Shown here one piece after another: positions 1 through 9,427 of a DNA stretch of 64,000 bases. The notes under the pieces are model-generated. The model worked only from the letters and a program-made list of their open reading frames with translations, was not told the origin of the DNA and ran no database searches. Made by a program: the position numbers and the translations under genes. Every line of letters starts with the position of its first letter. The first letter of the stretch is position 1. This stretch comes from Ammonifex degensii KC4 (lineage in GTDB: Bacteria > Bacillota > Desulfotomaculia > Desulfotomaculales > Ammonificaceae). Location of the stretch: NCBI RefSeq assembly GCF_000024605.1, contig NC_013385.1, forward strand, positions 62,001-126,000. Direction: 5' to 3'.

Positions 1-1
1 G

Positions 2-544
2 TTGACCTTATTTCTGCTGGCGGTGGTGCTGGGTACCGATGCCTTCTCGGTAGCGGTGGGGCTGGGGCTGGGTGCTTTTTTGGGTCGGAGGCAGGTGCTG
101 GGGCTGGTCTTCACCGTGGCGGCCTACCACGTCTTCATGCCCCTGGCGGGCTGGTGGACGGGAAGGGTGGTGGAGTTCTTCTTGGGCAGGCTGGCCTCTT
201 TTCTGGGAGCAGCCGTGCTGATTTACCTGGGGCTGCGTCTGGTCTGGAGCAACTTTCGCCTGGCCGAAGAGGAACCCCCTGTCCTGCGCTCCGGCTTTTG
301 GGGTACATTGCTCTTGGGAGCTTCGGTGAGCCTCGACGCCTTAAGCGTAGGTTTCTCTTTAGGGGTTTACCATTTTCCCCCCTTGCTCGTGGCCTTGGTC
401 TGCGGAGCGATAGCGGGCCTCATGACCGCTCTGGGGCTGGGGCTTGGGCGCTTGGCGGGGGTTCTGGTCGGCCGCCGGGCGCAGCTGGTAGGGGGATTGG
501 TGCTCATAGGAGTAGGGCTTCACTTTCTGCAAGGAGTGGGATAG
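2..544 (+). CDS. mntP: MntP/YtaF-type manganese efflux pump (probably near-complete)
   Basis: A 180-residue, almost entirely hydrophobic protein with about six membrane segments. It has two related halves, each with a short acidic motif in a helix (TDAFSVAVGLGLG near the start and SLDALSVGFSLG near residue 110). This is the pattern of the MntP family, which exports Mn2+ across the cytoplasmic membrane. The reading frame opens at a TTG at base 2; the family usually begins just before this motif, so little or nothing is missing, but the ribosome binding site is outside the window. The gene abuts the YwlE-type phosphatase gene, matching the Bacillus order ywlD-ywlE-rpiB-glyA upstream of the atp operon. 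The Mn2+ substrate is inferred from the family. Confidence 0.85.
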   Translation: MTLFLLAVVLGTDAFSVAVGLGLGAFLGRRQVLGLVFTVAAYHVFMPLAGWWTGRVVEFFLGRLASFLGAAVLIYLGLRLVWSNFRLAEEEPPVLRSGFWGTLLLGASVSLDALSVGFSLGVYHFPPLLVALVCGAIAGLMTALGLGLGRLAGVLVGRRAQLVGGLVLIGVGLHFLQGVG

Positions 545-1009
545 ATGGCGCGTAAAGTACTTTTCGTGTGCAGCGGCAATACCTGTCGTTCCCCCATGGC
601 CGAGGGAATCTTCCGGCAACTGCTGGGGGCTTATGGAGTGGACGACGTGGAGGTCTCTTCCGCCGGGCTTTACGCCCTGGAGGGCATGCCGGCTTCCGAA
701 GAAGCGGTGACGGCCTTGGCCGAATGGGGGATAGATATAAGCGGGCACCGGGCACGCCGGGTGACTCAAGAGATGCTGACGGAGGCCGATCTGGTGCTGG
801 CCATGACCGAACGACACAAGGCCCACCTCCTGGAGCTGGCGCCCGAGGCTAAGGAGAAAATCTTTACTTTGGGTGAGTACGCGGGCCAGCCTAAAGATGT
901 AGACGATCCTATCGGCCTTCCCCTGCACTACTACCGGCAGTACGCCGAAGAAATAAGGCAGCTTTGCCGGCTGGCCTTAGAAAGATTCTTAGGGGGGCAG
1001 GAACGCTGA
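545..1009 (+). CDS. ywlE: Low-molecular-weight phosphatase, probable protein-arginine phosphatase YwlE
   Basis: A 154-residue protein with the LMW-PTP P-loop near the N-terminus, VCSGNTCRSPMAEG, and a C-terminal DPIGLP segment carrying the general-acid aspartate. The P-loop has Thr (CSGNTCR) where tyrosine-specific LMW-PTPs usually have Ile. In Bacillus and Geobacillus YwlE this Thr selects phosphoarginine, so removal of arginine phosphate marks placed by McsB is the best functional guess. The gene starts one base after the mntP stop and has the same neighbours as ywlE in Bacillus (ywlD before, rpiB after). An arsenate-reductase role is less likely because the extra C-terminal redox cysteines are not evident. 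Confidence 0.85.
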   Translation: MARKVLFVCSGNTCRSPMAEGIFRQLLGAYGVDDVEVSSAGLYALEGMPASEEAVTALAEWGIDISGHRARRVTQEMLTEADLVLAMTERHKAHLLELAPEAKEKIFTLGEYAGQPKDVDDPIGLPLHYYRQYAEEIRQLCRLALERFLGGQER

Positions 1010-1054
1010 AGCTTGCCTGCGAATTAACTCCTTTTTAAGGAAGGTGAGCAGCAA

Positions 1055-1504
1055 GTGAAAATAGCCATAGGTTCGGATCACGGCGGCTTTCAGCTCAAAA
1101 AAACCATCTGCCGCTTCCTCGAGGAGGAGGGTATAGCCTACCAGGATTTCGGCACCTACTCCTCCGAGTCTTGCGACTATCCGGACATAGCCTTCGCTGT
1201 GGCGGAGGCGGTGGCGCGCGGGGAGTTCGATCGGGGGATTTTGATTTGCGGCACCGGCATAGGGATGGCTATTGCGGCCAATAAGGTGCCGGGGATAAGG
1301 GCAGCTTTGTGTCACGATACCTATTCAGCCCGCATGTCCCGGGAGCATAACGATGCCAACGTGTTAACCTTAGGAGAGCGGGTAGTAGGACCAGGCCTGG
1401 CCGTGGAAATAGTTAAGGCCTGGCTCTCTTCTTCCTTTGCAGGAGAGCGGCACAGCCGCCGCGTGGAGAAAATCAAGGCGCGCGAAAGAGGAGGTTCGAA
1501 GTAG
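1055..1504 (+). CDS. rpiB: Ribose-5-phosphate isomerase B
   Basis: A 149-residue protein beginning MKIAIGSDHGGFQLK, the RpiB/LacAB signature, followed by CGTGIGMAIAANK with the catalytic cysteine and phosphate-binding loop, and SREHNDANVLTLGERV. It interconverts ribose 5-phosphate and ribulose 5-phosphate in the non-oxidative pentose phosphate pathway. The start is GTG after aaggtgagcagcaa. The length matches the family. The stop directly abuts the glyA TTG start, so the two are probably translationally coupled. Proximity to glyA and the dCMP deaminase gene fits nucleotide precursor supply. Confidence 0.93.
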   Translation: MKIAIGSDHGGFQLKKTICRFLEEEGIAYQDFGTYSSESCDYPDIAFAVAEAVARGEFDRGILICGTGIGMAIAANKVPGIRAALCHDTYSARMSREHNDANVLTLGERVVGPGLAVEIVKAWLSSSFAGERHSRRVEKIKARERGGSK

Positions 1505-2758
1505 TTGCGCAGGATTTTGCAACCTTTGGAGGAAGTCGATCCGGAAGTTTTTCAGGCTATAGAAGAAGAAAAGCGGCGGCAGGAAGAGAAGCTGGTACTC
1601 ATCGCCTCCGAGAACTTCGCCAGCCGCGCCGTGATGGCGGCCCAGGGTTCGGTCTTAACCAACAAATACGCCGAGGGCTACCCGGGGAAGCGCTATTACG
1701 GGGGCTGCGAGCTCGTGGACGTGGTGGAGGAGCTGGCCATAGAGCGGGCCAAGGCACTTTTCGGGGCAGAACACGCCAACGTTCAGCCGCATTCAGGAAC
1801 ACAAGCCAACTTTGCCGTCTACTTCGCCTTGCTTAAGCCAGGCGACGTCATCATGGGCATGGACCTGGCCCACGGGGGCCATCTCACCCACGGTAGCCCG
1901 GTCAATATGTCGGGTGTTTACTTCCGCTTCGTCCCTTACGGGGTAAGACGAGACACCGGTACCATCGACTACGATGAAGTGGCGGAGCTGGCCAGGCGCC
2001 ACCGGCCCAAGCTCATCATTACCGGAGCGAGTTCCTACCCCCGGGAGATAGATTTTGCCCGCTTTGCCGCCATCGCTCGGGAGGTAGGGGCCAAGCTCAT
2101 GGCGGACATAGCCCACATAGCGGGGCTGGTAGCGGCGGGGTTGCACCAAAGCCCCGTTCCCTACGCCGACGTGGTCACCTCCACCACCCACAAGACACTC
2201 CGAGGCCCGCGCGGAGGGCTTATTCTTTGCAAGAAGGAGTACGGACCTTTGATCGACAAGGCGGTGTTCCCCGGCACGCAGGGCGGCCCCTTGATGCACG
2301 TCATTGCCGCCAAGGCGGTGGCTTTTAAGGAAGCTTTGCAGCCGGAATTCAAGGAGTACCAGCGACGGGTGGTGGAAAACGCCAAAGCTTTAGCGGAAGC
2401 CCTTAAGGAGTACGGGTTTGAACTGGTTTCCGGCGGCACAGATAACCACATGGTGCTGGTCGACCTCCGCAATAAGGGGATCACGGGGGCGGAGGCGGAA
2501 GCCAGGCTTTACGAGGTGGGGTTGGTGGTTAACAAGAACGTGGTCCCCTTCGACACCCAGCCTCCCCGGATTACCAGCGGTATCCGGCTGGGGACGCCGG
2601 CGGTGACCACCAGGGGCTTGGGGCCAGAGGAGATGCGGGCAATAGCCACCGCCATCCACTACGCCCTGGACTACCGCGGGGAAGCCCGGTACCAAGAGAA
2701 GGCCCGTGCTATAGTGCGGGAGCTCTGCCGGTCCTACCCCCTTTACCGGGAAGGGTAA
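1505..2758 (+). CDS. glyA: Serine hydroxymethyltransferase
   Basis: A 417-residue protein with hallmark SHMT segments: [28 protein letters not shown], and the PLP-lysine motif [14 protein letters not shown] (Lys about residue 230). It converts serine and tetrahydrofolate to glycine and 5,10-methylene-THF, feeding thymidylate and purine synthesis. The gene starts with TTG directly at the end of rpiB, after gaggaggttcgaag, a strong Shine-Dalgarno that lies inside the rpiB 3' end. The length is normal and all key blocks are intact. The methylene-THF product and the neighbouring dCMP deaminase both feed dTMP synthesis. Confidence 0.96.
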   Translation: MRRILQPLEEVDPEVFQAIEEEKRRQEEKLVLIASENFASRAVMAAQGSVLTNKYAEGYPGKRYYGGCELVDVVEELAIERAKALFGAEHANVQPHSGTQANFAVYFALLKPGDVIMGMDLAHGGHLTHGSPVNMSGVYFRFVPYGVRRDTGTIDYDEVAELARRHRPKLIITGASSYPREIDFARFAAIAREVGAKLMADIAHIAGLVAAGLHQSPVPYADVVTSTTHKTLRGPRGGLILCKKEYGPLIDKAVFPGTQGGPLMHVIAAKAVAFKEALQPEFKEYQRRVVENAKALAEALKEYGFELVSGGTDNHMVLVDLRNKGITGAEAEARLYEVGLVVNKNVVPFDTQPPRITSGIRLGTPAVTTRGLGPEEMRAIATAIHYALDYRGEARYQEKARAIVRELCRSYPLYREG

Positions 2759-2762
2759 GCCC

Positions 2763-3251
2763 ATGCGCCCCGATTGGGACACTTATTTTATGACCGTGGC
2801 CAAGGTGGTGTCCCTGCGCTCCACTTGCCTGCGCCGGCAGGTGGGGGCATGCCTTACGCGGGACAACCGCATCCTGGCCACGGGTTACAACGGTGCCCCT
2901 TCGGGGCTCAAGCACTGCCTGGAAATAGGCTGCCTGCGCGAGGAGAAGGGTATACCTTCGGGGGAGAGGCACGAGCTCTGTCGGGGCTTGCACGCCGAGC
3001 AAAATGCTCTTTTACAGGCGGCCGTTTACGGGGTGAGCATCGCCGGTGCCACCCTTTATACCACCCACTTCCCCTGCGCCCTTTGTGCCAAGATGCTTAT
3101 CCAGGCGCGAATAGAGAGGGTAGTATACTTGGAGTTTTACCCGGACCCCTTTGCGGAGGAGCTTTTCCGCGAGGCAGGAGTTAAGCTGGAGCCTTTCCGT
3201 GGAAAGCTCTGCTTTCCTGGGGAGAGAGGAGAAGATGGAGCGGAAGCATAA
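2763..3251 (+). CDS. comEB: dCMP deaminase (ComEB-like)
   Basis: A 162-residue protein of the cytidine/deoxycytidylate deaminase superfamily. It has the zinc site HAEQNALL (His and catalytic Glu) and PCALCAKML (two Cys ligands), plus an early [25 protein letters not shown] segment typical of dCMP deaminase. It deaminates dCMP to dUMP, the precursor for thymidylate synthase. It starts with ATG four bases after glyA. Its last 17 bases overlap the next gene. In Bacillus the homologue is called ComEB. Confidence 0.9.
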   Translation: MRPDWDTYFMTVAKVVSLRSTCLRRQVGACLTRDNRILATGYNGAPSGLKHCLEIGCLREEKGIPSGERHELCRGLHAEQNALLQAAVYGVSIAGATLYTTHFPCALCAKMLIQARIERVVYLEFYPDPFAEELFREAGVKLEPFRGKLCFPGERGEDGAEA

Positions 3252-3552
3252 GGTCATTGCCCTGCCGCGACTCAACCGTCTTTCCCCTACGCTAGAGTCC
3301 ACCGCTTTGAAGCTCATGGAGGAGGCGGGGGAGCTGGCCCAGGCCATAGGGAAGCTTCGCGGCCTTTCGGGGGAGGCCTGCCCGGTTGATGAGCGGGCGG
3401 TTATGGAAAAGGTGACGCGGGAACTTTTAGACGTGGCCCAGACGGCCGTTTCTATGATGTTCGTGCTGGAGGAGCAGTACGGCATCGATATCGAGTCGGC
3501 CCTAGAACAGCACATCCAGAAACTTATTGCCAAGGGATATCTTGCCCCATGA
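3235..3552 (+). CDS. MazG-like nucleotide pyrophosphohydrolase
   Basis: A 105-residue protein with a MazG-type helical bundle. The sequence [15 protein letters not shown] carries the E-E-x-x-E metal motif, and [21 protein letters not shown] supplies the second acidic helix (E..D). Such proteins hydrolyse NTPs or dNTPs to the monophosphate and pyrophosphate as pool sanitation. The ATG at 3235 was chosen because GGGGAGAGAGGAG precedes it; the reading frame is open further upstream but would overlap comEB extensively. It overlaps wecB by four bases (ATGA). Substrate unknown. Confidence 0.78.
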   Translation: MERKHKVIALPRLNRLSPTLESTALKLMEEAGELAQAIGKLRGLSGEACPVDERAVMEKVTRELLDVAQTAVSMMFVLEEQYGIDIESALEQHIQKLIAKGYLAP

Positions 3553-4754
3553 AAAAAATCCTTATTGTTTTCGGCACGCGACCGGAGGCCATAAAGATGG
3601 CTCCGGTGGTAGGAGTTCTAAAGCACTCTAAATATTTCCGGCCGGTGGTGGCGGTAACCGCCCAGCACCGAGAGATGCTCGACCAGGTGCTGGAACTGTT
3701 CGGTATAGTACCCGATTACGACCTGGACATCATGCGCCCTCGGCAGACCCTCTTCGAGGTTACCGTACGGGCGCTTCAAGGGCTGGAGAAGGTGCTACAA
3801 GAAGCGGGGCCCGACCTGGTGCTGGTACACGGCGACACCACCACCACTTTCGTAGGAGCCCTATCCGCCTTTTACTTCCAGATACCGGTGGGGCACGTAG
3901 AGGCGGGGCTGCGGACGGGAAACAAATACGCTCCCTTTCCTGAAGAGATGAACCGGCGGCTCACGGCGGCTTTGGCCGACCTACATTTTGCTCCCACGGC
4001 CCGCGCCGCCGAGGCTCTTAAACGAGAGGGGATCGACCCGGAGAAGATTTTCGTCACCGGCAACACGGTAATCGACGCCCTGCAGGCGGTAGTGCGGGAA
4101 GATTACCAGTTTACCGACGGACGCCTGTACCGCTTTCTGGAAGAGGGAAAAAGGGTTATCCTGGTGACCACGCATCGGCGGGAGAACTGGGGGGAGCCCC
4201 TGCGCCAGGTCTATCGTGCCCTGCGCCGGGTAGTGGAGCAGTTTGAGGACGTGGCGGTGGTTTTCCCCGTGCACCGTAACCCGGTGGTGCGGGAGGCGGC
4301 GGAAGAAATTTTTGCTGGGCTTAACCGCGTTCACTTGCTGGAGCCTCTTCCCTATGCCGATTTTGCCAACCTCATGGCTAGAAGCTACCTGGTCCTGACC
4401 GACTCGGGAGGGCTGCAGGAGGAAGCGCCTTCGTTGGGCAAGCCGGTTCTGGTCCTGCGGGAAGTGACCGAACGCCCTGAGGCCCTGGAGGCGGGCACGG
4501 TAAGGTTGGTAGGAACGGCAGAAGAGCGGGTATTCGGGGAAGTAGTACGCCTTTTGACGGATGAGGCAGCTTACTACCGGATGGCCAGCGCGGTGAATCC
4601 TTACGGGGACGGGCAGGCATCCAGGCGCATTCTCGAAGCGCTCCTTTACCACTTTGGCCAAGGTCCGCGGCCGGAGCCCTTCTCTCCTAAAGTGCTTGCG
4701 AGCACAAGTTTTTGTGCTCCGGCACAAAATTCTAGCGGCGGGGAGGAGGAATAA
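3549..4754 (+). CDS. wecB: UDP-N-acetylglucosamine 2-epimerase (non-hydrolysing)
   Basis: A 401-residue GT-B-fold epimerase with the expected blocks: IVFGTRPEAIKMAPV at the N-terminus, VHGDTTTTF, GHVEAGLRTG, and near the C-terminus LTDSGGLQEEAPSLGKPVLVLR. It interconverts UDP-GlcNAc and UDP-ManNAc, the donor used by TagA/WecG-type ManNAc transferases; one is encoded at 27585. The last ~25 residues extend past the usual family end and are rich in small residues. A perfect 8-bp hairpin (4700-4719) is embedded in that tail, suggesting acquired sequence. In Bacillus the paralogue mnaA makes wall-polymer precursor. Starts with ATG overlapping the MazG-like stop. Confidence 0.92.
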   Translation: MKKILIVFGTRPEAIKMAPVVGVLKHSKYFRPVVAVTAQHREMLDQVLELFGIVPDYDLDIMRPRQTLFEVTVRALQGLEKVLQEAGPDLVLVHGDTTTTFVGALSAFYFQIPVGHVEAGLRTGNKYAPFPEEMNRRLTAALADLHFAPTARAAEALKREGIDPEKIFVTGNTVIDALQAVVREDYQFTDGRLYRFLEEGKRVILVTTHRRENWGEPLRQVYRALRRVVEQFEDVAVVFPVHRNPVVREAAEEIFAGLNRVHLLEPLPYADFANLMARSYLVLTDSGGLQEEAPSLGKPVLVLREVTERPEALEAGTVRLVGTAEERVFGEVVRLLTDEAAYYRMASAVNPYGDGQASRRILEALLYHFGQGPRPEPFSPKVLASTSFCAPAQNSSGGEEE

Positions 4755-4887
4755 ATTCGAGAGCGTAGAAGATATATAGAGGACAAGGACCCCACCTTTA
4801 CACACCATAAGATGGGGGAAGGTTTTGGTGTTTAGTGGTTAAAGCGGGTAGAATCTTGTAAAAAAAAGCACAAGGAGAACGAGTCAG

Positions 4888-5124
4888 GTGGCCAACGATC
4901 GATCGGGATGGGGGAAGGCCTTAAGAGCTTTTGCTCTGGCCTCCAGCATTAGCATTCAATTTGCCGCCTCGGTAGTAGTGGGCTGGTGGATAGGAAATTA
5001 TCTCGACCAGCGGTGGTATACTGCGCCCTGGCTCGGGCTTTTGGGATTGCTCCTGGGGATCGGAGCAGGGGTGTATGGTATTGTGCGGCTGCTCAGCCGG
5101 GTAGGTACCAATAACCGCACTTAA
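4888..5124 (+). CDS. atpZ: AtpZ/AtpI family small membrane protein of the ATP synthase operon
   Basis: A 78-residue protein with two hydrophobic helices separated by a short loop (GWWIGNYLDQRW). This is the signature of the AtpZ/'F0F1-ATPase subunit' family, often called a putative Ca2+/Mg2+ transporter. It starts with GTG at 4888 after caaggagaacga. It is the first gene of the atp operon after a 133-base gap from wecB, which presumably holds the operon promoter. AtpZ and AtpI form a complex linked to ATP synthase assembly and Mg2+ supply in some bacteria; here that is an inference from family and position. Confidence 0.78.
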   Translation: MANDRSGWGKALRAFALASSISIQFAASVVVGWWIGNYLDQRWYTAPWLGLLGLLLGIGAGVYGIVRLLSRVGTNNRT

Positions 5125-5142
5125 AAGGCGAGGGAGGAAGGC

Positions 5143-5550
5143 ATGAGCTTCAAAGAGCTGGAGTTCGAGGTTTTTGCCCGGCGCATACTTCTGCGGGCAG
5201 GCTGGCTGCTCGTAGCCTTGCTCCTCCTTCTGGCTTTTTACCCGCGCAGCTCCTTCTGGGCTGGATTAGCTTTAGGGCTAGGGGTAGGCTGGCTCAGTGC
5301 CTTCTTCCTCTGGTTGCGCCTCACCCGGTCAGTTCGGATCATGGCCTGGAGCATGGATAGGGCCAGGTTGTTCCTCAATATGGGTTTCCTGGGGCGGTGG
5401 GGGATGCTCTTTGCTGCTCTCCTCTTCGCCGTGTACACTGGCTGGTTCGATTTGCGTGCTTTCCTGGTGGGGGTTCTCTTCGTTCCCCTACTGGGGGTAG
5501 CGGAGGCAATAAGGGTTCTTAGGCGTAGCCGTGTTGAGGCGGAAGTCTAG
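5143..5550 (+). CDS. atpI: ATP synthase subunit I-like membrane protein
   Basis: A 135-residue protein with four predicted membrane helices. Its hydrophobic pattern and place between atpZ and atpB match the AtpI ('ATP synthase I chain') family, which assists assembly of the c-ring. Sequence conservation in this family is weak, so the call rests mainly on length, topology and operon position. It starts with ATG after gcgagggaggaaggc. A ~50-base gap with a good Shine-Dalgarno (gaaggaggtgaagg) separates it from atpB. Confidence 0.75.
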   Translation: MSFKELEFEVFARRILLRAGWLLVALLLLLAFYPRSSFWAGLALGLGVGWLSAFFLWLRLTRSVRIMAWSMDRARLFLNMGFLGRWGMLFAALLFAVYTGWFDLRAFLVGVLFVPLLGVAEAIRVLRRSRVEAEV

Positions 5551-5600
5551 GAACCCTTGTTCTTTAGTTGTTCTTTAAGGGAAGGAGGTGAAGGCGAGTT

Positions 5601-6416
5601 TTGCGGGAAAAGAAGCGGGCCAAGAGGGGTTGGCTTTTGTGGGCCTTGCTCGGCTTCGTGCTCGTCACGGCGGCGGGTTGTGCAGAAGACTTTTCCCTGG
5701 AGAAAATCCACCACGACCTTAACATTTGGCATATCCCGCACGGTCCCTGGCATCTGGGCACTGTAGCAGGGTTCTCGGTGGACGTTAACCCCAGCACCAT
5801 CATCTTCACCTGGGTGGCAATGATTTTGACCCTGCTCATAGCCCTCGCGGCCGTGAGGGGCGCGGACGTGCGGCGTCCCACTAAGATGCAGGCCCTTTTC
5901 GAGATCATGCTGGAATCTTTTCGGGGCCTCGTTTACGACAGCATGGGGGAGAAAAAGGGGCGTCCCTTGTACTACCTCTTCGTAACCTTCTTCTACTTCA
6001 TCCTGATCTGTAACCTTTTGGGCCTGGTGCCCACCTGCGTAGCCCCGACGGCGGACATCAACACCACTTTGGGCCTAGCAATCATCACCTTCGTGTTGAT
6101 GTACGTCTGGGGGCTGAAGTACAAGGGGCCGAAGCTCTTCCTGCATTACTTCTATCCCATACCCCTCCTCCCCATAATCGAGGACCTGGCGAAGCCGGTC
6201 ACCCTGGCCTTCCGACTCTACGGAAACATGTACGGTAAAGAAGTCATGTTGCTGGCCCTGCTGGGGCTTATCCGAGGGGCGGCGGAGTGGTGCGGGGGAT
6301 TCACGGCTTCGGTTATCTGGCTGGCTTTTGGTGTATTCGTCTCCTTCATCCAGGCTTTCGTGTTCGCCGTGCTGAGCATCGCTTACATATCCTTGGCTTC
6401 TGCTGAGGATCACTAA
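5601..6416 (+). CDS. atpB: ATP synthase F0 subunit a
   Basis: A 271-residue integral membrane protein. The stator arginine needed for ion translocation is in LAFRLYGNMYGKE (Arg about residue 205), and PIIEDLAKPVTLAFRLYGN is the typical helix. It forms the two half-channels next to the c-ring. The start is TTG after gaaggaggtgaaggcgag. The N-terminus has a basic stretch, a hydrophobic helix and TAAGCAEDF, which resembles a weak lipobox, so the N-terminus may be processed; this is speculative. Neighbours are atpI and atpE. Confidence 0.95.
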   Translation: MREKKRAKRGWLLWALLGFVLVTAAGCAEDFSLEKIHHDLNIWHIPHGPWHLGTVAGFSVDVNPSTIIFTWVAMILTLLIALAAVRGADVRRPTKMQALFEIMLESFRGLVYDSMGEKKGRPLYYLFVTFFYFILICNLLGLVPTCVAPTADINTTLGLAIITFVLMYVWGLKYKGPKLFLHYFYPIPLLPIIEDLAKPVTLAFRLYGNMYGKEVMLLALLGLIRGAAEWCGGFTASVIWLAFGVFVSFIQAFVFAVLSIAYISLASAEDH

Positions 6417-6433
6417 AAAATTAGATCTACTAA

Positions 6434-6688
<255 letters not shown>

Positions 6689-6837
6689 GAGGTACTTTAG
6701 ACCCCCACCGAGGCAATCTCGGTTGGGGGCGGGAATCATCGTCTGGTTCTTTCTCGGTGGGCAGGCGCAGGTTTCGGCCTTGTTAGTAGGCTCGAAACCT
6801 GCCGCCCGCACCCTTTTGTGCGGAGGGAGGAGAAAAC
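6689..6837 (+). promoter_or_regulatory. Three tandem hairpins between atpE and atpF
   Basis: This 149-base gap holds three successive inverted repeats: 6702-6712 with 6718-6729 (CCCCCACCGAG against CTCGGTTGGGGG, one bulge); 6767-6776 with 6793-6802 (10 bp perfect, extended by GCC/GGC with one bulge); and 6806-6811 with 6818-6823 (CCGCAC/GTGCGG), ending next to the atpF Shine-Dalgarno. None is followed by a long T-run. They could protect the 3' end of an atpE-containing transcript and so help over-produce subunit c, but that is an inference. Confidence 0.7.
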
Positions 6838-7326
6838 TTGCTAGGCCTCAATGCCACCCTGGTAATGCAGATATTCCACTTCCTGCTCCTGCTGCTCTTG
6901 CTCTGGTTGGTGGCCTATAAGCCGCTCATGCGGATTCTGGAGGAGCGGCAAAACCTCGTAGCCCGGAACATCGAGCAGGCGGAAGCCCAGCAAGAGGAAG
7001 CCCGGAAGCTTAAGGAGGAGATGGAAGCCAGCTTGCGTCGAGCCCGGGAGGAAGCACAGCTCATCATCGAGCGGGCTACCAAGGCCAGCGAGGAGCAGGC
7101 TCAAGCTATCCTGGATGCTGCCAAGGAAGAGGCTAACCGCATCAAAGAGAGTGCCCTGGCGGAAATCGAACGGGAGAAGGAGCGGGCCTTGGCCGAACTC
7201 AAGGACCAGGTGGCCAATCTGGCTATCTTGGTGGCCGGCAAGGTGATAAGGGAAGCTTTGCCGGAAGAGTTGCAGCAGAAGCTCATCCAGGAGGCCATAA
7301 GTGAGGTGAAGCAGCTGCCATGCTAA
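6838..7326 (+). CDS. atpF: ATP synthase F0 subunit b
   Basis: A 162-residue protein with one N-terminal membrane helix (FHFLLLLLLLWLVAYKPL) followed by a long charged amphipathic helix rich in Glu, Lys, Arg and Ala, the peripheral-stalk coiled coil. It begins with TTG at 6838 after gcggagggaggagaaaac. The stop overlaps the atpH start by seven bases. The length is normal for a homodimeric b subunit and no b' gene is present. Confidence 0.94.
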   Translation: MLGLNATLVMQIFHFLLLLLLLWLVAYKPLMRILEERQNLVARNIEQAEAQQEEARKLKEEMEASLRRAREEAQLIIERATKASEEQAQAILDAAKEEANRIKESALAEIEREKERALAELKDQVANLAILVAGKVIREALPEELQQKLIQEAISEVKQLPC

Positions 7327-7868
7327 AAGGGGCGGTGGCACAGCGCTACGCCGAAGCGCTCTTCGGCCTAGCCCAGGAGAAAGGCCTCCTGGACAAGATC
7401 GAGGAGGATCTGCGCGCAGTAGAGGAGGCGCTGGCTACGTCAAGCGATCTGCGACGGGTCTTTTACCATCCCCAGGTGCCGGCGGAAGTTAAAAAGGCCA
7501 TCGTCAAGGAGCTCTGGGAAAAGGACCTCCATCCCTACACGCTTAACTTCCTCAACGTGGTGCTGGATGCCCGGCGCGAGATCTTCTTCAAGGACATAGT
7601 GGCAGAGTACCGGCGCCTGCTCAATGAAACCAAGAACTTAGTCGAGGTGGAAGTGACTTCGGCCATCGAACTTTCGCCGGAGCAGGCCTCCGCCTTGACC
7701 GAGGCTTTAAAAGAGGCGGTCAAGCGGGAAGTTACGGTTCGCTACCGCGTCAACCCCGACATCCTGGGGGGGCTGGTGGTGCGTATCGGCAACCGGGTTA
7801 TAGACGCCAGCGTGGCGCGGCAGCTAGAAAGACTTCGGGAGCAAATCCGTGAAATTCGGGTAAGTTAA
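7320..7868 (+). CDS. atpH: ATP synthase F1 subunit delta
   Basis: A 182-residue soluble protein with the delta/OSCP pattern: N-terminal AQRYAEALFGLAQEKG, central NFLNVVLDARRE, and C-terminal DPDILGGLVVRIGNRVIDASV-like sequence. It joins the b-subunit stalk to the top of F1. Its ATG lies inside the end of atpF, indicating translational coupling, and it ends 17 bases before atpA. Confidence 0.94.
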   Translation: MLKGAVAQRYAEALFGLAQEKGLLDKIEEDLRAVEEALATSSDLRRVFYHPQVPAEVKKAIVKELWEKDLHPYTLNFLNVVLDARREIFFKDIVAEYRRLLNETKNLVEVEVTSAIELSPEQASALTEALKEAVKREVTVRYRVNPDILGGLVVRIGNRVIDASVARQLERLREQIREIRVS

Positions 7869-7885
7869 AGGGGTGACGGGAGGAG

Positions 7886-9409
7886 ATGAAGCTTAGGCCC
7901 GAAGAGATAAGCTCCATAATTCGCCAGCAGATAGAGAAGTACGAGGTCCAGGTCGAAGTGGCCGACGTCGGCACCGTAATTTACATTGGTGACGGCGTGG
8001 CGCGTGTTTACGGCCTGGAGGATTGCATGTACTCGGAGCTTTTGGAGTTCCCGGGCGGCGTCTACGGAATGGCGCTGAACCTGGAGGAAGACAACGTAGG
8101 TGCTGTTATCCTGGGTCCCTACACGCACATTAAAGAAGGGGACGTGGTTAAGCGCACCGGTCGTATCGCCTCGGTGCCGGTGGGAGAGGAGCTCATCGGC
8201 CGGGTCATCAACCCGGTAGGTATGCCGCTCGACGGCAAGGGACCCATCAAGTCCCAGAAGTTCCGTCCCATCGAGCGTATCGCCCCCGGTGTTATCTACC
8301 GCGAGCCGGTAAACACACCTGTGCAGACCGGTATCAAGGCTATCGACTCCATGATCCCCATCGGGCGTGGGCAGCGCGAGCTCATTTTGGGCGACCGGCA
8401 GACGGGTAAGACAGCCATTGCGGTGGATACCATCATCAACCAGAAAGGACAGAATATGATTTGCATCTACGTGGCTATCGGTCAAAAGGCCTCCACCGTG
8501 GCCAACGTGATCGAGAAGTTCCGGGAGTACGGCGCCATGGACTACACCGTGGTGGTGGTGGCTACGGCTTCCGACCCGGCGCCGCTGCTGTACATTGCTC
8601 CCTTCGCCGGATGTGCCATCGGCGAGGAGTTCATGGAGCAGGGCAAGGATGTGCTCATCGTCTACGACGACCTCTCCAAGCAAGCAGCGGCTTACCGCGA
8701 ACTCTCGCTCCTGCTACGGCGTCCGCCGGGACGCGAGGCTTATCCGGGCGACATCTTCAACCTGCACTCGCGCCTGCTGGAGCGGGCTTGCAAGCTGCAT
8801 CCTAACTACGGCGGTGGTAGCCTGACGGCCCTGCCCATTATCGAGACCCAGCAGGGTGACGTTTCGGCTTATATTCCCACCAACGTGATCTCCATCACCG
8901 ACGGGCAGATCTACTTGGAGCCGGACCTCTTCTACGCTGGTATCCGCCCGGCTATCAACGTGGGGCTCTCGGTGTCGCGCGTGGGTGGTAAGGCGCAGCG
9001 CAAGTGCATGCGGCAGGTAGCTGGTCGGCTGCGCTTGGACTTGGCCCAGTACCGCGAGCTGGCGGCTTTCGCCCAGTTCGGTACCGACCTGGACAAGGCT
9101 ACGCTAGCCCGACTGCGCCGCGGTGAGCGCCTGACCGAGCTTTTGAAGCAGGACCAGTACTGCCCCATGCCGCTCGAAGAGCAGGTCATGTCGATCTACA
9201 CCGGCGTACACGGTTATCTCGATGACCTGCCGGTAGATAAGGTGCGCGACTTCGAAGCCGAATTCCTGAAGTTCATGCGCACGCAGTATCCCGATGTAGG
9301 CGAGGCCATCAAGCGGGATCTGGAGATCAAGCCGGAGGTTGAGGAGAAGCTCAGGCAGGCCATTGAAGAGTTCAAGAAGGACTTCAAGCTCCGGCACGGG
9401 CTGGCCTAA
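7886..9409 (+). CDS. atpA: ATP synthase F1 subunit alpha
   Basis: A 507-residue protein of normal length. It has the non-catalytic nucleotide site P-loop GDRQTGKTA (about residues 170-178) and the alpha signature [13 protein letters not shown] with the arginine finger. It forms the alpha3beta3 hexamer with AtpD. It begins with ATG after ggggtgacgggaggag. No lesion is visible. Confidence 0.97.
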   Translation: MKLRPEEISSIIRQQIEKYEVQVEVADVGTVIYIGDGVARVYGLEDCMYSELLEFPGGVYGMALNLEEDNVGAVILGPYTHIKEGDVVKRTGRIASVPVGEELIGRVINPVGMPLDGKGPIKSQKFRPIERIAPGVIYREPVNTPVQTGIKAIDSMIPIGRGQRELILGDRQTGKTAIAVDTIINQKGQNMICIYVAIGQKASTVANVIEKFREYGAMDYTVVVVATASDPAPLLYIAPFAGCAIGEEFMEQGKDVLIVYDDLSKQAAAYRELSLLLRRPPGREAYPGDIFNLHSRLLERACKLHPNYGGGSLTALPIIETQQGDVSAYIPTNVISITDGQIYLEPDLFYAGIRPAINVGLSVSRVGGKAQRKCMRQVAGRLRLDLAQYRELAAFAQFGTDLDKATLARLRRGERLTELLKQDQYCPMPLEEQVMSIYTGVHGYLDDLPVDKVRDFEAEFLKFMRTQYPDVGEAIKRDLEIKPEVEEKLRQAIEEFKKDFKLRHGLA

Positions 9410-9427
9410 GGGCGGGGGTGGAAGGCG

